Of a stretch of DNA of 64,000 nt, positions 1 to 9,473 are shown one piece after another. Within the stretch, counting starts at the first letter, position 1. The number at the start of each line of letters is the position of its first letter. The position numbers and the translations under genes are program-made. Below the pieces are notes generated by a model. It did no database searches, was not told the DNA's origin, and saw only the letters and a list, made by a program, of their open reading frames with translations. This DNA comes from Sphingobacterium thalpophilum (GTDB lineage: Bacteria; Bacteroidota; Bacteroidia; Sphingobacteriales; Sphingobacteriaceae). The DNA is taken from positions 2,976,001 to 3,040,000 of the forward strand of contig NZ_CP151087.1 of the NCBI RefSeq assembly GCF_038396785.1, in the 5' to 3' direction.

Positions 1-85
1 TTAAAATAAACAGGAGAGAATAACCAGGTGGAACGCGTGCATTGCAACAAATGAAAGCAGACACTTCATTAAGAATTATTTACAT

Positions 86-1711
86 ATGAATTTAAAACAA
101 TCACTATATCTAATTGCTTTAGGCTCATTGCCCCTTATCTCTTTCGGACAATCCGATACCATTCCAGCAAATTGGTTCAATTTGGATTATAAAACAGATG
201 GGGTCATGGGAATCAGTACCGAAAAAACATATAAAACGTTATTGAAAGGAAGAAAATCTACTCCAGTCATTGTTGGGGTATTGGATGGAGGTGTTGATGT
301 TTATCACGAGGATCTCAAAGATGTTGTGTGGATCAATACGAAAGATAGTCTCACGAATGGTATAGATAATGATGGTAATGGCTATATTAATGATAAATAC
401 GGCTGGAATTTTATTGGAAACGCCGATGGAAAGGACGTTCAGTTCGATAACCTGGAATTGACAAGACAGCTTAGGGTTCTGGACAAAAAGTTTGCAAACA
501 TCACAGCAGCAACAGAACTCAATGAAACTGATCGAAAAGCTTTCGCTAGTTATCAAAAGATGCTTGCCAAATATAAAAACAAGTTAGAAGAAGCTAAGAT
601 GGGCCAATTTTCCTACGATGCGCTCAAACGTAACATAGACGCTGTGGTACGTGAAATAGGTAAAAAGCCCGAAGATATCACACAGGAGGATATAGACAAT
701 TTCAAAGCAACCACAAACACGCAACGTATCGCACTTGGCTATGCAAAGGATGAAATCAACAACGGCGGCTTCGCCAAATTTTTTGATGATATCACCGAAG
801 GTGCAAAATATTTCAACAATCAAGTTGATTATCATTTAAACAAAGCATACGATTCTCGACCTATTGTTGGAGATAATTATGAAGATGCTTCAGAGCGACA
901 TTATGGCAACGCGGACGTAAAAGGACCGGACGCATTACATGGTAGCCATGTCGCTGGAATCATTGGTGCAAAACGTAATAATAATGTTGGTATCAACGGC
1001 GTAGCGGACAATGTTAAAATACTCACAGTTAGACTTGTCCCTGATGGTGATGAACGTGATAAAGACGTCGCAAATGCCATTCGCTATGCAGCAGACAATG
1101 GCGCTAAAGTACTTAACATGAGCTTTGGAAAAAGTTATGCCTATAATAAACAGGCCGTAGATGATGCCATCAAATATGCTGAATCCAAAGATGTACTGAT
1201 GGTACATGCCGCAGGAAATGACAGTGAAGATAACGATATAGAACCTAATTTTCCGATGAAGTATTATACGGATGTAAAAGGTGACACAACCGGGGTTGCC
1301 AATGCCTGGATCACAGTAGGTGCAACAGGCCTTCATTTGGACAATGAACTTTTGGCTGATTTTTCCAATTATGGTAAAAAAACTGTCGATGTTTTCGCGC
1401 CTGGTGTCTACATCAACTCTACCGTACCGGATTCCAAGTATAAAGAAGAACAGGGCACCAGTATGGCTGCTCCCGTTGTCGCCGGTCTGGCCGCCATGAT
1501 TCGTTCTTATTACCCTAATTTGAGCGCTGTGGAAACGAAACAAATTATTATGGAATCGGTAGAAAAGCCGAATCAACTGGTACAGGTAAAAGTCGGTGAA
1601 GATGCCAGCAAAACGGTTAGATTAGCAGACATTTCGGTCACTGGAGGAATCGTTAATGCGTATAACGCTATTATAAAAGCGGAGGAATATACTAACAGAA
1701 AGAAAAAATAA
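86..1711 (+). CDS. Secreted subtilisin-like serine protease (S8 family)
   Basis: 541 residues with an N-terminal signal peptide (hydrophobic stretch about residues 5-20, then FGQ). The S8 catalytic triad is visible: Asp67 in VLDGG, His285 in LHGSHVAG and Ser459 in GTSMAAP, with the oxyanion Asn378 in AAGND. The Asp and His are about 218 residues apart, against about 32 in subtilisin, because a charged, probably helical insert occupies roughly residues 120-250. The protein should be exported and act in the periplasm or outside the cell; its substrate cannot be told. The ATG is preceded by A/T-rich sequence without a clear Shine-Dalgarno, which is normal in Bacteroidota. Bases 1-85 upstream show no gene or clear promoter. 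Confidence 0.93.
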   Translation: MNLKQSLYLIALGSLPLISFGQSDTIPANWFNLDYKTDGVMGISTEKTYKTLLKGRKSTPVIVGVLDGGVDVYHEDLKDVVWINTKDSLTNGIDNDGNGYINDKYGWNFIGNADGKDVQFDNLELTRQLRVLDKKFANITAATELNETDRKAFASYQKMLAKYKNKLEEAKMGQFSYDALKRNIDAVVREIGKKPEDITQEDIDNFKATTNTQRIALGYAKDEINNGGFAKFFDDITEGAKYFNNQVDYHLNKAYDSRPIVGDNYEDASERHYGNADVKGPDALHGSHVAGIIGAKRNNNVGINGVADNVKILTVRLVPDGDERDKDVANAIRYAADNGAKVLNMSFGKSYAYNKQAVDDAIKYAESKDVLMVHAAGNDSEDNDIEPNFPMKYYTDVKGDTTGVANAWITVGATGLHLDNELLADFSNYGKKTVDVFAPGVYINSTVPDSKYKEEQGTSMAAPVVAGLAAMIRSYYPNLSAVETKQIIMESVEKPNQLVQVKVGEDASKTVRLADISVTGGIVNAYNAIIKAEEYTNRKKK

Positions 1712-1785
1712 ATATTTTCTCGTTTTTTATACCAAAACTATCTTTTGTCCGTTTAATTAATTAACTTACAGAGACAAAACAACAG

Positions 1786-1983
1786 ATGCTTATGGTAGAA
1801 AACTTTACCCAATCAGAAAACGAAGTTCAAAATTTGCGAACCCAAAACGAGAAGGTAATGACAGACGAGGACGTAGAAAATGAATTGAAACTTCAATTAC
1901 CAAAAATGTTGCTTCATCCAAGCAAAAGATGTGTTGAGAATATCCTTGCATATTCTAAACAACTAGAAAAAAGAAAGGCCTAA
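1786..1983 (+). CDS. Small hypothetical protein (65 aa)
   Basis: I do not recognise a family. The product is charged and probably helical, with no signal peptide or membrane segment, and has one cysteine (RCVENIL). The alternative start at the third codon (ATG at 1792) is equally possible. It lies 74 bp after the protease and its stop codon sits inside a perfect terminator hairpin, which supports a real short transcript ending here. Coding potential rests on the open frame and this placement; a function cannot be assigned. Confidence 0.6.
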   Translation: MLMVENFTQSENEVQNLRTQNEKVMTDEDVENELKLQLPKMLLHPSKRCVENILAYSKQLEKRKA

Positions 1984-2006
1984 TCTGGAGATTAGGCCTT
2001 ATTTTT
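1975..2006 (+). terminator. Rho-independent terminator after the 65-aa gene
   Basis: A perfect 11-bp stem (arms 1975-1985 and 1990-2000, loop TGGA) is followed by a T-rich run. The left arm overlaps the end and stop codon of the small gene, so it ends transcription of that gene and possibly of the protease. Confidence 0.88.
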
Positions 2007-2121
2007 TCACCTTACGACATCCATGATCAGCTATAGTGTAAAACAACTGTGACTCACCTTACCTTTCACAAACTAAAATCAGATTATTCTCCTTCTACTA
2101 GGTTTCAAAATTTCTTTTTTA

Positions 2122-2826
2122 ATGGAAATTTTGGCTAGTTTTGAACCGATGTTAAAACAAGAACGATACAAGGCTTTCGTAGATTATTTCTCCAAAAATA
2201 GTCCTGACGCACAGACAGAACTCAACTATAGCAATCCATTTGAATTACTGGTTGCTGTTATTTTATCTGCACAGTGTACAGATAAAAGGATCAACCAAGT
2301 CACGCCCAAATTGTTTGCACGCTACCCAGATGCACACAGCTTGGCAGCCTCTAGTGTAGATGAAGTATTTAGCTATATCAGATCGGTAAGCTATCCAAAT
2401 AATAAGGCCAAACACCTTGTAGGAATGGCTCAGCTACTCATTGAAAAGTTCGACAATATTGTCCCCGAAAAAATTGAGGATCTTGTGAAACTTCCGGGTG
2501 TGGGTCGAAAAACTGCTAATGTTATTTCTTCTGTTGTTTATCATAATCCCGCTATGGCCGTAGATACCCATGTTTTTCGTGTTGCAAACCGTCTTGGGCT
2601 AACCTATCGTGCAACAACACCATTGGCCGTGGAAAAACAGCTGGTAAAAAATCTACCTAAAGATACAATTGCGATCGCCCATCATTGGCTTATCTTACAC
2701 GGGCGTTATATATGCCTGGCCCGAAAGCCACTGTGTAAGAAATGCCCGATCACTTATATGTGCAAATACTTTGAAAAAAATCACCATATAAAAAGTGTCT
2801 CAGCTATACCAGAGACAAAAAGCTAA
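2122..2826 (+). CDS. nth: Endonuclease III (DNA glycosylase/AP lyase)
   Basis: 234 residues, about 20 longer than E. coli Nth, with extra residues at both ends. The helix-hairpin-helix motif LPGVGRKTA contains catalytic Lys130, and catalytic Asp148 is in VDTHVFRVANR. The C-terminal [4Fe-4S] loop has the spacing C198-x6-C205-x2-C208-x5-C214. The enzyme removes oxidised pyrimidines in base excision repair. A later in-frame ATG (codon 10) is an alternative start closer to the E. coli N-terminus. recA follows 67 bp downstream but has its own promoter. Confidence 0.97.
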   Translation: MEILASFEPMLKQERYKAFVDYFSKNSPDAQTELNYSNPFELLVAVILSAQCTDKRINQVTPKLFARYPDAHSLAASSVDEVFSYIRSVSYPNNKAKHLVGMAQLLIEKFDNIVPEKIEDLVKLPGVGRKTANVISSVVYHNPAMAVDTHVFRVANRLGLTYRATTPLAVEKQLVKNLPKDTIAIAHHWLILHGRYICLARKPLCKKCPITYMCKYFEKNHHIKSVSAIPETKS

Positions 2827-2843
2827 TTTTTTTAGTGAAAATA

Positions 2844-2874
2844 TTTGGTTTATGATTTTTAATTTTTAATTTTG
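2844..2874 (+). promoter_or_regulatory. recA promoter (Bacteroidota sigma-70 type)
   Basis: TTTG at 2844-2847 and TAATTTTG at 2867-2874 are separated by exactly 19 bp, matching the Bacteroidota -33/-7 consensus (TTTG and TAnnTTTG). Transcription would start near 2881, leaving a leader of roughly a dozen bases before the recA ATG at 2894. I did not recognise a LexA-like operator. Confidence 0.8.
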
Positions 2875-2893
2875 AGAAATATATACTAAAAAT

Positions 2894-3919
2894 ATGAGCA
2901 ACACAGATAAACTAAAAGCTTTACAGCTGACGTTAGATAAATTAGAAAAGAACTTTGGAAAAGGTTCAATTATGAAATTAGGTGATACTGCTGTTGAGCC
3001 GATCGAAGCTATTTCTACAGGATCTCTAGGCTTGGATATCGCCTTAGGAATTGGTGGTGTACCAAAAGGCCGTATCATTGAAATATATGGACCTGAATCT
3101 TCAGGTAAAACGACCTTAGCAACTCACATTGTTGCCGAAGCACAAAAAAAAGGCGGTATTGCAGCAATCATTGATGCTGAGCATGCTTTTGATAAATATT
3201 ACGCTCAAAAATTAGGCGTAGATGTAGAAAATTTATTGATTTCTCAACCAGATAATGGCGAGCAAGGTTTAGAAATTGCTGATAATCTAATCCGTTCTGG
3301 TGCAATCGACGTTATTGTTATTGACTCCGTTGCGGCTTTGGTGCCAAAAGGTGAGATCGAAGGCGAAATGGGTGATTCTAAAATGGGGCTTCAAGCTCGT
3401 TTGATGTCACAAGCTTTACGTAAGTTGACAGGTACAATTTCAAAAACAAACTGTTGTTGTATTTTCATCAACCAATTGCGTGAAAAAATTGGTGTGATGT
3501 TTGGCAACCCAGAAACAACAACTGGTGGTAATGCATTAAAATTCTACGCTTCTGTACGTTTAGATATCCGTCGCACATCACAAATCAAAGATTCTGATGA
3601 AGTATCGGGTAACCGCGTAAAAGTGAAGATTGTAAAAAATAAAGTTGCACCTCCGTTCCGCATAGCGGAATTTGATATCATCTTTGGTGAAGGTATCTCT
3701 AAAGTAGGTGAAATCATTGATCTAGGTGTTGAATATGGTATTATTAAAAAAGCAGGCTCTTGGTTTAGCTATGGTGAGACCAAATTAGGACAAGGTCGAG
3801 ATGCTGTTAAAGCCTTATTATTCGACAATCCGGATTTAATGGACGAACTTGAAGCTAAAATCCGAGCTGAAGTGACAGGAGAAGATCCAATGCTTAACAT
3901 CGAGGAAAACGAAGACTAG
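2894..3919 (+). CDS. recA: Recombinase RecA
   Basis: 341 residues, of usual RecA length. Walker A is GPESSGKT at residues 66-73, and a Walker B type segment ([11 protein letters not shown]) and the conserved [14 protein letters not shown] stretch are visible. It forms filaments on single-stranded DNA and drives homologous recombination and repair in the cytoplasm. The C-terminus is short and acidic (NIEENED). It is a single-gene transcription unit between its own promoter and a strong terminator. Confidence 0.99.
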   Translation: MSNTDKLKALQLTLDKLEKNFGKGSIMKLGDTAVEPIEAISTGSLGLDIALGIGGVPKGRIIEIYGPESSGKTTLATHIVAEAQKKGGIAAIIDAEHAFDKYYAQKLGVDVENLLISQPDNGEQGLEIADNLIRSGAIDVIVIDSVAALVPKGEIEGEMGDSKMGLQARLMSQALRKLTGTISKTNCCCIFINQLREKIGVMFGNPETTTGGNALKFYASVRLDIRRTSQIKDSDEVSGNRVKVKIVKNKVAPPFRIAEFDIIFGEGISKVGEIIDLGVEYGIIKKAGSWFSYGETKLGQGRDAVKALLFDNPDLMDELEAKIRAEVTGEDPMLNIEENED

Positions 3920-3946
3920 TTGCTGTAAAAATTAGTATAATGTAGG

Positions 3947-3978
3947 TAGCCATCCTGTTTAGGATGGCTATTTTTTTT
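3947..3978 (+). terminator. Terminator after recA
   Basis: A perfect 10-bp stem (3947-3956 with 3961-3970, loop GTTT) is followed by eight T residues at 3971-3978. Confidence 0.92.
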
Positions 3979-4110
3979 GCGAAAATTCAAGTGCTTAGAT
4001 GATTATTTTGTTACATGTCCAAAGTTTTCAATTTGTACTAATAGATTTTATTAATTTTAGCAGGTCGAGCCAAAAACGCCTGACATCCAATGCTAAACTT
4101 AATATAAACA

Positions 4111-4878
4111 ATGAATCGTAAACTAATTCTATTTCTTTTAATACTGCTAGGCTCAGTATTTCATCTACATGCACAAACGATACGCATACTCTCCTTTAAT
4201 ATCCACCACGGAAACCCACCCACCGAAAAAGAATCAGTTGTCAACCTTGACACAATTGCCAAAATTATTAAAAATTCAAAAGCTGACCTCGTAGGTCTTC
4301 AGGAAATCGATGTCAATCTCGGTAGATCATACTTTGAAAATCAAGCCAAAAAATTAGCCGAATTAACAGGCATGCACTATATCTTTTCCAAAGGGATAGA
4401 CCTGGATAAAGGTGAATATGGTACCGCCATCTTATCAAAAAATCCAATTGAACGTGTAGAGAAACACTTTCTACCTTCCCCTGTGCAAAGCGAAACACGT
4501 AGTTTATCTGTAATAGAAGTCACGATACACAAAAGGAAAATCTTATTTGCAAATACACACCTTGACCTGAAAGACAAAAACAAAATCGAACAGGCAAAAT
4601 TCATCATCAAGCGTTTCAAAAACGAAAAGTTACCCACTATCCTTGTCGGTGATTTAAACTCAGAACCCAATGATCCAGCGATTACTGAACTTAGCAAAAT
4701 ATTCACAAAAAGCAGCATTGCTAACGGATTTACGTTTCCTCAAGATAAACCCACTACTGAAATCGACTATATCATGATCAATACACCATCTGCCGCAAAG
4801 TTCTCCAACCACCGTATTCTGAACGAACAATATGCTAGTGATCATCGTCCATTATATGTCGAGATAAATATTAAATAA
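4111..4878 (+). CDS. Secreted endonuclease/exonuclease/phosphatase family protein
   Basis: 255 residues starting with a signal peptide (hydrophobic residues about 4-17, HLHAQ cleavage region). Motifs of the EEP (DNase I-like) fold are present in order: SFNIHHG near the N-terminus, GLQEID with the metal-binding Glu, GDLNSEP in the middle and ASDHRPLYVEI at the C-terminus. It is therefore a periplasmic or secreted metal-dependent phosphodiesterase or phosphatase; nucleic acid, sphingolipid or inositol-phosphate substrates are all possible. It lies 19 bp before a metallophosphoesterase gene, so the two are probably co-transcribed. Confidence 0.85.
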   Translation: MNRKLILFLLILLGSVFHLHAQTIRILSFNIHHGNPPTEKESVVNLDTIAKIIKNSKADLVGLQEIDVNLGRSYFENQAKKLAELTGMHYIFSKGIDLDKGEYGTAILSKNPIERVEKHFLPSPVQSETRSLSVIEVTIHKRKILFANTHLDLKDKNKIEQAKFIIKRFKNEKLPTILVGDLNSEPNDPAITELSKIFTKSSIANGFTFPQDKPTTEIDYIMINTPSAAKFSNHRILNEQYASDHRPLYVEINIK

Positions 4879-4897
4879 CCACTTGTGACCTTTAAAT

Positions 4898-6079
4898 ATG
4901 AATTTTAACAGAAGAAGATTTTTAGAAGTCCTGGCGCTGGCTGGGATTACATTACCGAATATAAGCGTCGCGCAAGAAAAAGAAGCAAATGAGGCAGAAG
5001 GCGAGTTCAGTTTTCTCGTACCTGCCTATCTACAGAATCAAACGGAAACAGGCGTCAGTATTTTTACAATTTTGAGCAAAGAGGCTTTTGCTTGGCTCGA
5101 GATTCTCGATAACGCAGGAAATGTCCATAAAAAAATCTACCAATCCGAGGATGGGATGATCAATGCCAATACTGACTTTTTTCATTTTACAATTGAGGAC
5201 GCGCCGCGCTCATTTCGCTATCGCATCAAGGCGAAGGAAATCCAAAAATTCGATCCTTATAAAATCGTATACGGTCAAGAAATAGAAACCGCTATTTTCG
5301 AGGCTAAATTAGCCAAGAGCAATCAAGAACAGATTCGATGTCTGGTCTATAACGATGTACATGAGGAAAAAAGCAGCTATCGTGACCTTATTCCGCGTCA
5401 GGATATTTCACCCTACGATTTCTTTGTACTGAATGGTGATTCATTTCATTATGTCACCAATCAGCAAGATATTACGGAGAAACTACTAAAGCCAATTGAA
5501 TTTTTTGCGACAGGAAAACCATTCATTATGAATCGGGGAAACCATGAGACAAGGGGATCCTTCGCACGTAATTTCAAACGATATTTTGGTTATCCTGACA
5601 ACAAGTATTACCAAGCCTTTAAAAGAGGTCCTATTTTTTGGATCATGCTGGACAGTGGCGAAGACAAGCCTGACAATCATGAGGTATACGCCGGAACAGT
5701 CGATTATGATAACTACAGAAAAGAACAGGCTCAATGGCTGGAAAAGGTTCTACAATCCAAGGAAAGAAAGCGTGCACAACATACTGTTGTTATTAGCCAT
5801 ATACCGATTTTTCATTCGGATGACTGGCATGGTACCTTGAATAACAGAGCATGTTTTCATCCCTTGTTTCAGAAATATAAAATTGATGCCATGATCTCTG
5901 GCCACACACATCAATATGGATACTATCCAGCAGATTAAGACCACAATTATCCTGTATTTATAGGCGGAGATCCAAAAGTTGGGAAAAGAACTATCATCGA
6001 TGTAGCCGGGAACAACAAGTCATTGAACATACGGATGACAAGAGACGATGGCACAGAACTGGGATTATTTAAGAAATAG
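4898..6079 (+). pseudogene. Metallophosphoesterase with a Tat-type signal, interrupted by an in-frame TAA
   Basis: The N-terminus NRRRFLEVLALAG resembles a twin-arginine signal. Calcineurin-like motifs follow in order: D153-x-H155, GDSFHY with D181, GNHE with N215/H216, SHIP with H301 and GHTH with H336/H338. Codon 347 (5936-5938) is TAA, directly after GYYPAD. The same frame then continues without any shift for 46 codons (DHNYPVFIGG... to LGLFKK) up to a TAG at 6077. The full frame would encode 393 residues. The truncated product (346 aa) keeps all metal ligands but lacks the last part of the fold. It could be a point-mutated pseudogene, a read-through case or a sequence error. It is probably co-transcribed with the EEP-family gene. 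Confidence 0.85.
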
Positions 6080-6109
6080 AAAAGGGCGCTTGATAAGCGC
6101 CCTTTTCTA
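6077..6109. terminator. Bidirectional terminator between convergent genes
   Basis: A perfect 15-bp stem (6077-6091 with 6095-6109, loop GAT) has an A-rich left flank and a T-rich right arm, so it can work on both strands. It separates the phosphoesterase (plus) from pruA (minus). Its left arm includes the distal TAG of the phosphoesterase frame. Confidence 0.9.
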
Positions 6110-6142
6110 TTTTGATTGAAGAAAGCTGCTATGCGAGCTTCC

Positions 6143-7780
6143 TTATTCTCCCTTTTCCAAGAAAGGGTATCGATAATCTGTATCTGGATTAAATGTCTCT
6201 TTGATTGTACGAGGAGACACCCAACGAAGCAAATTGATCATTGATCCCGCTTTGTCGTTTGTACCCGAGCCTCTAGCACCACCAAACGGTTGTTGACCTA
6301 CGACAGCACCTGTACACTTATCATTCACGTAGAAGTTACCAGCGGCATGTCTCAATTTATCTGTTGCTAAATTAATCGCATACCGATCTTGCGCAATGAT
6401 TGATCCAGTCAAGGCATAAATAGATGTTGTATCAACAATATCTAAGGTTTCTTCAAACTTAGCATCCTCGTAAACATATACGGTCAGGACAGGTCCAAAC
6501 AATTCCTCAACCATTGTCTCGTAATCTGGTTTTGAAGCCTCAATGATTGTTGGATGAATGAAATATCCTTTAGATTTATCGTATGTACCACCAACTACAA
6601 TTTCTGCGTCATTAGATTCTTTAGCTCTGTCGATATACTTCGCTAATTTATCAAATGACTTCTCATCAATTACAGCATTGAAAAAGTTTGTAAAATCTTC
6701 TGTTCCACCGATTGTAAAAGATTTTACGTCAGTAGTCATAGATTCTTTCAATGCAGGCCACAACGATTTAGGAATGTATGCACGTGATGCAGCAGAACAT
6801 TTTTGACCTTGGTATTCGAAAGCACCACGAACCAAAGCTGTATTTGCAGCTTTCAAATCGGCCGAAGGGTGTACAACGATAAAATCCTTACCACCAGTCT
6901 CACCAACAATACGTGGATACGTTTTATAACGGTGGATATTGTTACCGATCGTCTTCCAGATATCCTGGAATACTCCTGTTGAACCAGTAAAGTGGATACC
7001 TGCGAAATCTGGGTGTTGGAAAATCACATCACCAGCGTCAGGACCTGAAACATACACCAAGTTGATTACACCATCGGGAAGACCCGCTTCACGGAAAATT
7101 TTCATCAATACATTTGCTGAATAGATTTGGGTATTGGATGGTTTCCATACCACAACATTCCCCATCATTGCAACACAGGAAGGTAGATTACCCGCAATAG
7201 CTGTAAAATTGAATGGAGTCAATGCAAATACAAAACCTTCAAGAGGACGTTGTTCTACACGGTTCCAAACACCTTTACCTGATATAGGAGGTTGTTGTTT
7301 ATAGATTTCGCTCATGTATTGTACATTGAAACGCAAGAAATCCACAATCTCACATGCCGAATCAATTTCTGCCTGATATGGGTTTTTCGATTGCCCCAAC
7401 ATCGTAGCAGCATTCAATTCATAACGGTATTTTCCCGAAATCAATTCAGCAGCTTTTAAGAATATCGCAGCACGATCTTCCCAAGTAAGGTTTTCCCAAT
7501 CCTTTTTGGCCGCTAAAGCTGCATTGATTGCATCTGTTACGTGAGATTTATCGCCTTGATTGTATTGACCTAAAATATGTTGGTGTTCATGTGGAGGAGC
7601 TAGGTTTACTTTTTTAGAAGTAGTGATTTCTTTACCGCCAATATACATTGGGATATCGATTTGTTTCGAACGTGCCTCATCAATTGCTGCTTTCAACAAT
7701 TTACGTTCTTTCGTTCCGACAGCGTATGTGTACACCGGTTCATTGGTAGGAACAGGAACTGTAAAAAATCCTTTAGACAT
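6143..7780 (-). CDS. pruA: L-glutamate gamma-semialdehyde (1-pyrroline-5-carboxylate) dehydrogenase
   Basis: 545 residues, the length of the stand-alone P5C dehydrogenase. The aldehyde dehydrogenase catalytic residues are Glu294 (IVGETGGKDF) and Cys328 (YQGQKCSAASR), with the cofactor-loop region FTGSTGVF upstream. It oxidises glutamate semialdehyde to glutamate with NAD+ as the second step of proline catabolism. No putA/prodh gene is adjacent, so the proline dehydrogenase must be elsewhere. The region upstream (7781-7948) has no gene. Confidence 0.97.
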   Translation of the reverse strand: MSKGFFTVPVPTNEPVYTYAVGTKERKLLKAAIDEARSKQIDIPMYIGGKEITTSKKVNLAPPHEHQHILGQYNQGDKSHVTDAINAALAAKKDWENLTWEDRAAIFLKAAELISGKYRYELNAATMLGQSKNPYQAEIDSACEIVDFLRFNVQYMSEIYKQQPPISGKGVWNRVEQRPLEGFVFALTPFNFTAIAGNLPSCVAMMGNVVVWKPSNTQIYSANVLMKIFREAGLPDGVINLVYVSGPDAGDVIFQHPDFAGIHFTGSTGVFQDIWKTIGNNIHRYKTYPRIVGETGGKDFIVVHPSADLKAANTALVRGAFEYQGQKCSAASRAYIPKSLWPALKESMTTDVKSFTIGGTEDFTNFFNAVIDEKSFDKLAKYIDRAKESNDAEIVVGGTYDKSKGYFIHPTIIEASKPDYETMVEELFGPVLTVYVYEDAKFEETLDIVDTTSIYALTGSIIAQDRYAINLATDKLRHAAGNFYVNDKCTGAVVGQQPFGGARGSGTNDKAGSMINLLRWVSPRTIKETFNPDTDYRYPFLEKGE

Positions 7781-7948
7781 ATTACAATTATTAATTATTC
7801 ATCCAAAAAATACTATTTAGGAATCATGAAGCGATCAAGTTCGTTCATTCCATTATTTGCATCAGAAACCATGGTTTCAACTTGTTAGCATGACACTAAA
7901 TAGCGTTAATAGAAGTAAAATTACCTCAAATTTTATGAATACCCAAAG

Positions 7949-8608
7949 TTACTGTCCCTCTTTGAGCACCTTGGAAAAGATACGTTTAAATTTTTCCAAT
8001 TTCGGTTTAATCACCAATTGGCAGTATGGCTCTTTTCCATTTAATCTATAATAATCTTGATGATAGTCCTCTGCCGGATAAAATACTGTTGCCGGAACTA
8101 CTTTTGTTACAATAGGTTTATTAAAAACATGCTCCTTCTCTAACGCCGAAAGATAATATTGCGTCCTATCAAGCTGCTCTTTATTGTGTACAAAAATAGC
8201 TGAACGATATTGGGTGCCAACATCATTCCCTTGACGATTGAGCTCCGTTGGATCGTGTGCTACAAAAAAGGCCTCCAACAGTTTGTCGTAGCTGATCACT
8301 TTTGGATCAAAAATAATATTGGTTGCTTCTGCGTGCCCTGTACTTCCGGTACAAACCTGCGCATAACTTGGATTTGCTACCCATCCGCCAGTATATCCTT
8401 AAATAACATGTACAACACCCTTTAACTCCTTAAATTGTGCCTCAGTACACCAAAAACATCCTGCAGCAAATGTCGCCGTATCCAAACTCGCCGTATTTTT
8501 TGCAGGTAATTTGGTGAAATCAGGTTTCTTCACCCGATGCCCCTGCTCCTGCCCCTGGCAGGAATTCAATACAAAAAGTACTGTTAAAAGTATCAGAATA
8601 TTTCTCAT
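7949..8608 (-). pseudogene. msrA: Peptide-methionine (S)-S-oxide reductase, lipoprotein form, with an in-frame TAA
   Basis: The frame starts with a lipoprotein signal (LNSC, Cys17) and reaches the MsrA active site GCFWC (catalytic Cys51). Codon 70, at 8399-8401, is TAA. The same frame continues directly after it with GYTGGWVANPSYAQV, TGHAE and the YHQDYY region to the natural stop at 7949, giving 219 codons in all. Many MsrA proteins have Ser before GYTGG, and TCA to TAA is one base change. The upstream fragment of 69 residues cannot fold as MsrA. Stop-codon mutation, read-through or a sequence error are all possible. It lies between sodA and pruA, in an oxidative-stress context. Confidence 0.88.
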
Positions 8609-8704
8609 AAATAATTACCCTTCTTCTTTCCTTTTATGTTCCCTGGATTATTGGAGTTAAATTCATGCCCTATAAACAAATACCAACTAGGTTTTGTTTA
8701 TAAA

Positions 8705-8744
8705 ATAGAAAAGCGACAATAAGTTATTATTGTCGCTTTTCTAT
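8705..8744 (-). terminator. Terminator after the superoxide dismutase gene
   Basis: A perfect 18-bp stem (8705-8722 with 8727-8744, loop GTTA). Read on the minus strand it is followed by TTTTATAA and lies 20 bp beyond the sod stop codon. Confidence 0.88.
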
Positions 8745-8763
8745 TGTTCTATCAAATGATCAA

Positions 8764-9372
8764 CTATTTAGCTGCAGCATAGTTTTGTGCTACGGCATCC
8801 CAATTGATAACATTAAAGATTTCCTCTAAATACGCTGGACGCTTATTTTGGAATTTCAAATAATAAGCATGCTCCCAAACGTCGATACCTAAGATAGGCG
8901 TACCTTTTACCTCAGCAACATCCATCAATGGATTGTCTTGGTTTGGTGTAGACGTTACGGCCAGTTTACCATCAGCACCAACAATTAACCAAGCCCATCC
9001 TGAGCCAAAACGAGTGGCACCAGCAGCTTGAAGTTGTTTTTTCAACTCATCAAATGAACCAAATGTAGCATTGATTGCTTCAGCTAATTCACCTGTTGGA
9101 ACTCCACCTGCATTTGGGCCTAAAACCTTCCAAAACAAAGAGTGGTTGTAGTGACCACCACCATTATTACGTACGGCTGCGCTGTATTTACTTACATTTT
9201 TAATAATATCCAATAGGGATAAGTTTTCTGCGTCTGTTCCTGCGATAGCTTTATTTAAGTTATCCACATATGCCTGATGGTGTCTGTCATGGTGGATTTC
9301 CATTGTAGTTTTGTCAATATGTGGTTCCAATGCGTCGGCTGCGTATGGTAACGCTTCTAATTCAAATGCCAT
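8764..9372 (-). CDS. sodA: Superoxide dismutase, Mn-type features
   Basis: 202 residues of the Fe/Mn SOD family. Metal ligands are His27 (MEIHHDRHH), His77 ([10 protein letters not shown]), Asp164 and His168 (DVWEHAYY). The residues that usually separate Mn from Fe enzymes look Mn-like: Gly in NNGGG near the second ligand and Gln145 in TPNQDNP. A cambialistic enzyme cannot be excluded. There is no signal peptide, so it is cytoplasmic. A -7-like TATATTTG lies on the minus strand at 9414-9421, but no matching -33 element was found. Confidence 0.96.
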   Translation of the reverse strand: MAFELEALPYAADALEPHIDKTTMEIHHDRHHQAYVDNLNKAIAGTDAENLSLLDIIKNVSKYSAAVRNNGGGHYNHSLFWKVLGPNAGGVPTGELAEAINATFGSFDELKKQLQAAGATRFGSGWAWLIVGADGKLAVTSTPNQDNPLMDVAEVKGTPILGIDVWEHAYYLKFQNKRPAYLEEIFNVINWDAVAQNYAAAK

Positions 9373-9473
9373 ATCTATTTTAATTTAAATGTTTATTACT
9401 TCGTTTATACATACAAATATAACACAATATACACGGTTATGTTTTTATGTGTTACAATAAATCCATTATTTCC

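Noticed and set aside
1..85. Tail of an upstream gene
   Set aside because: No frame gives a recognisable C-terminus in so short a stretch.
7944..7951. TAACTTTG on the minus strand as a pruA promoter
   Set aside because: It lies at the end of msrA, more than 150 bp from pruA, with no -33 element at the right distance.
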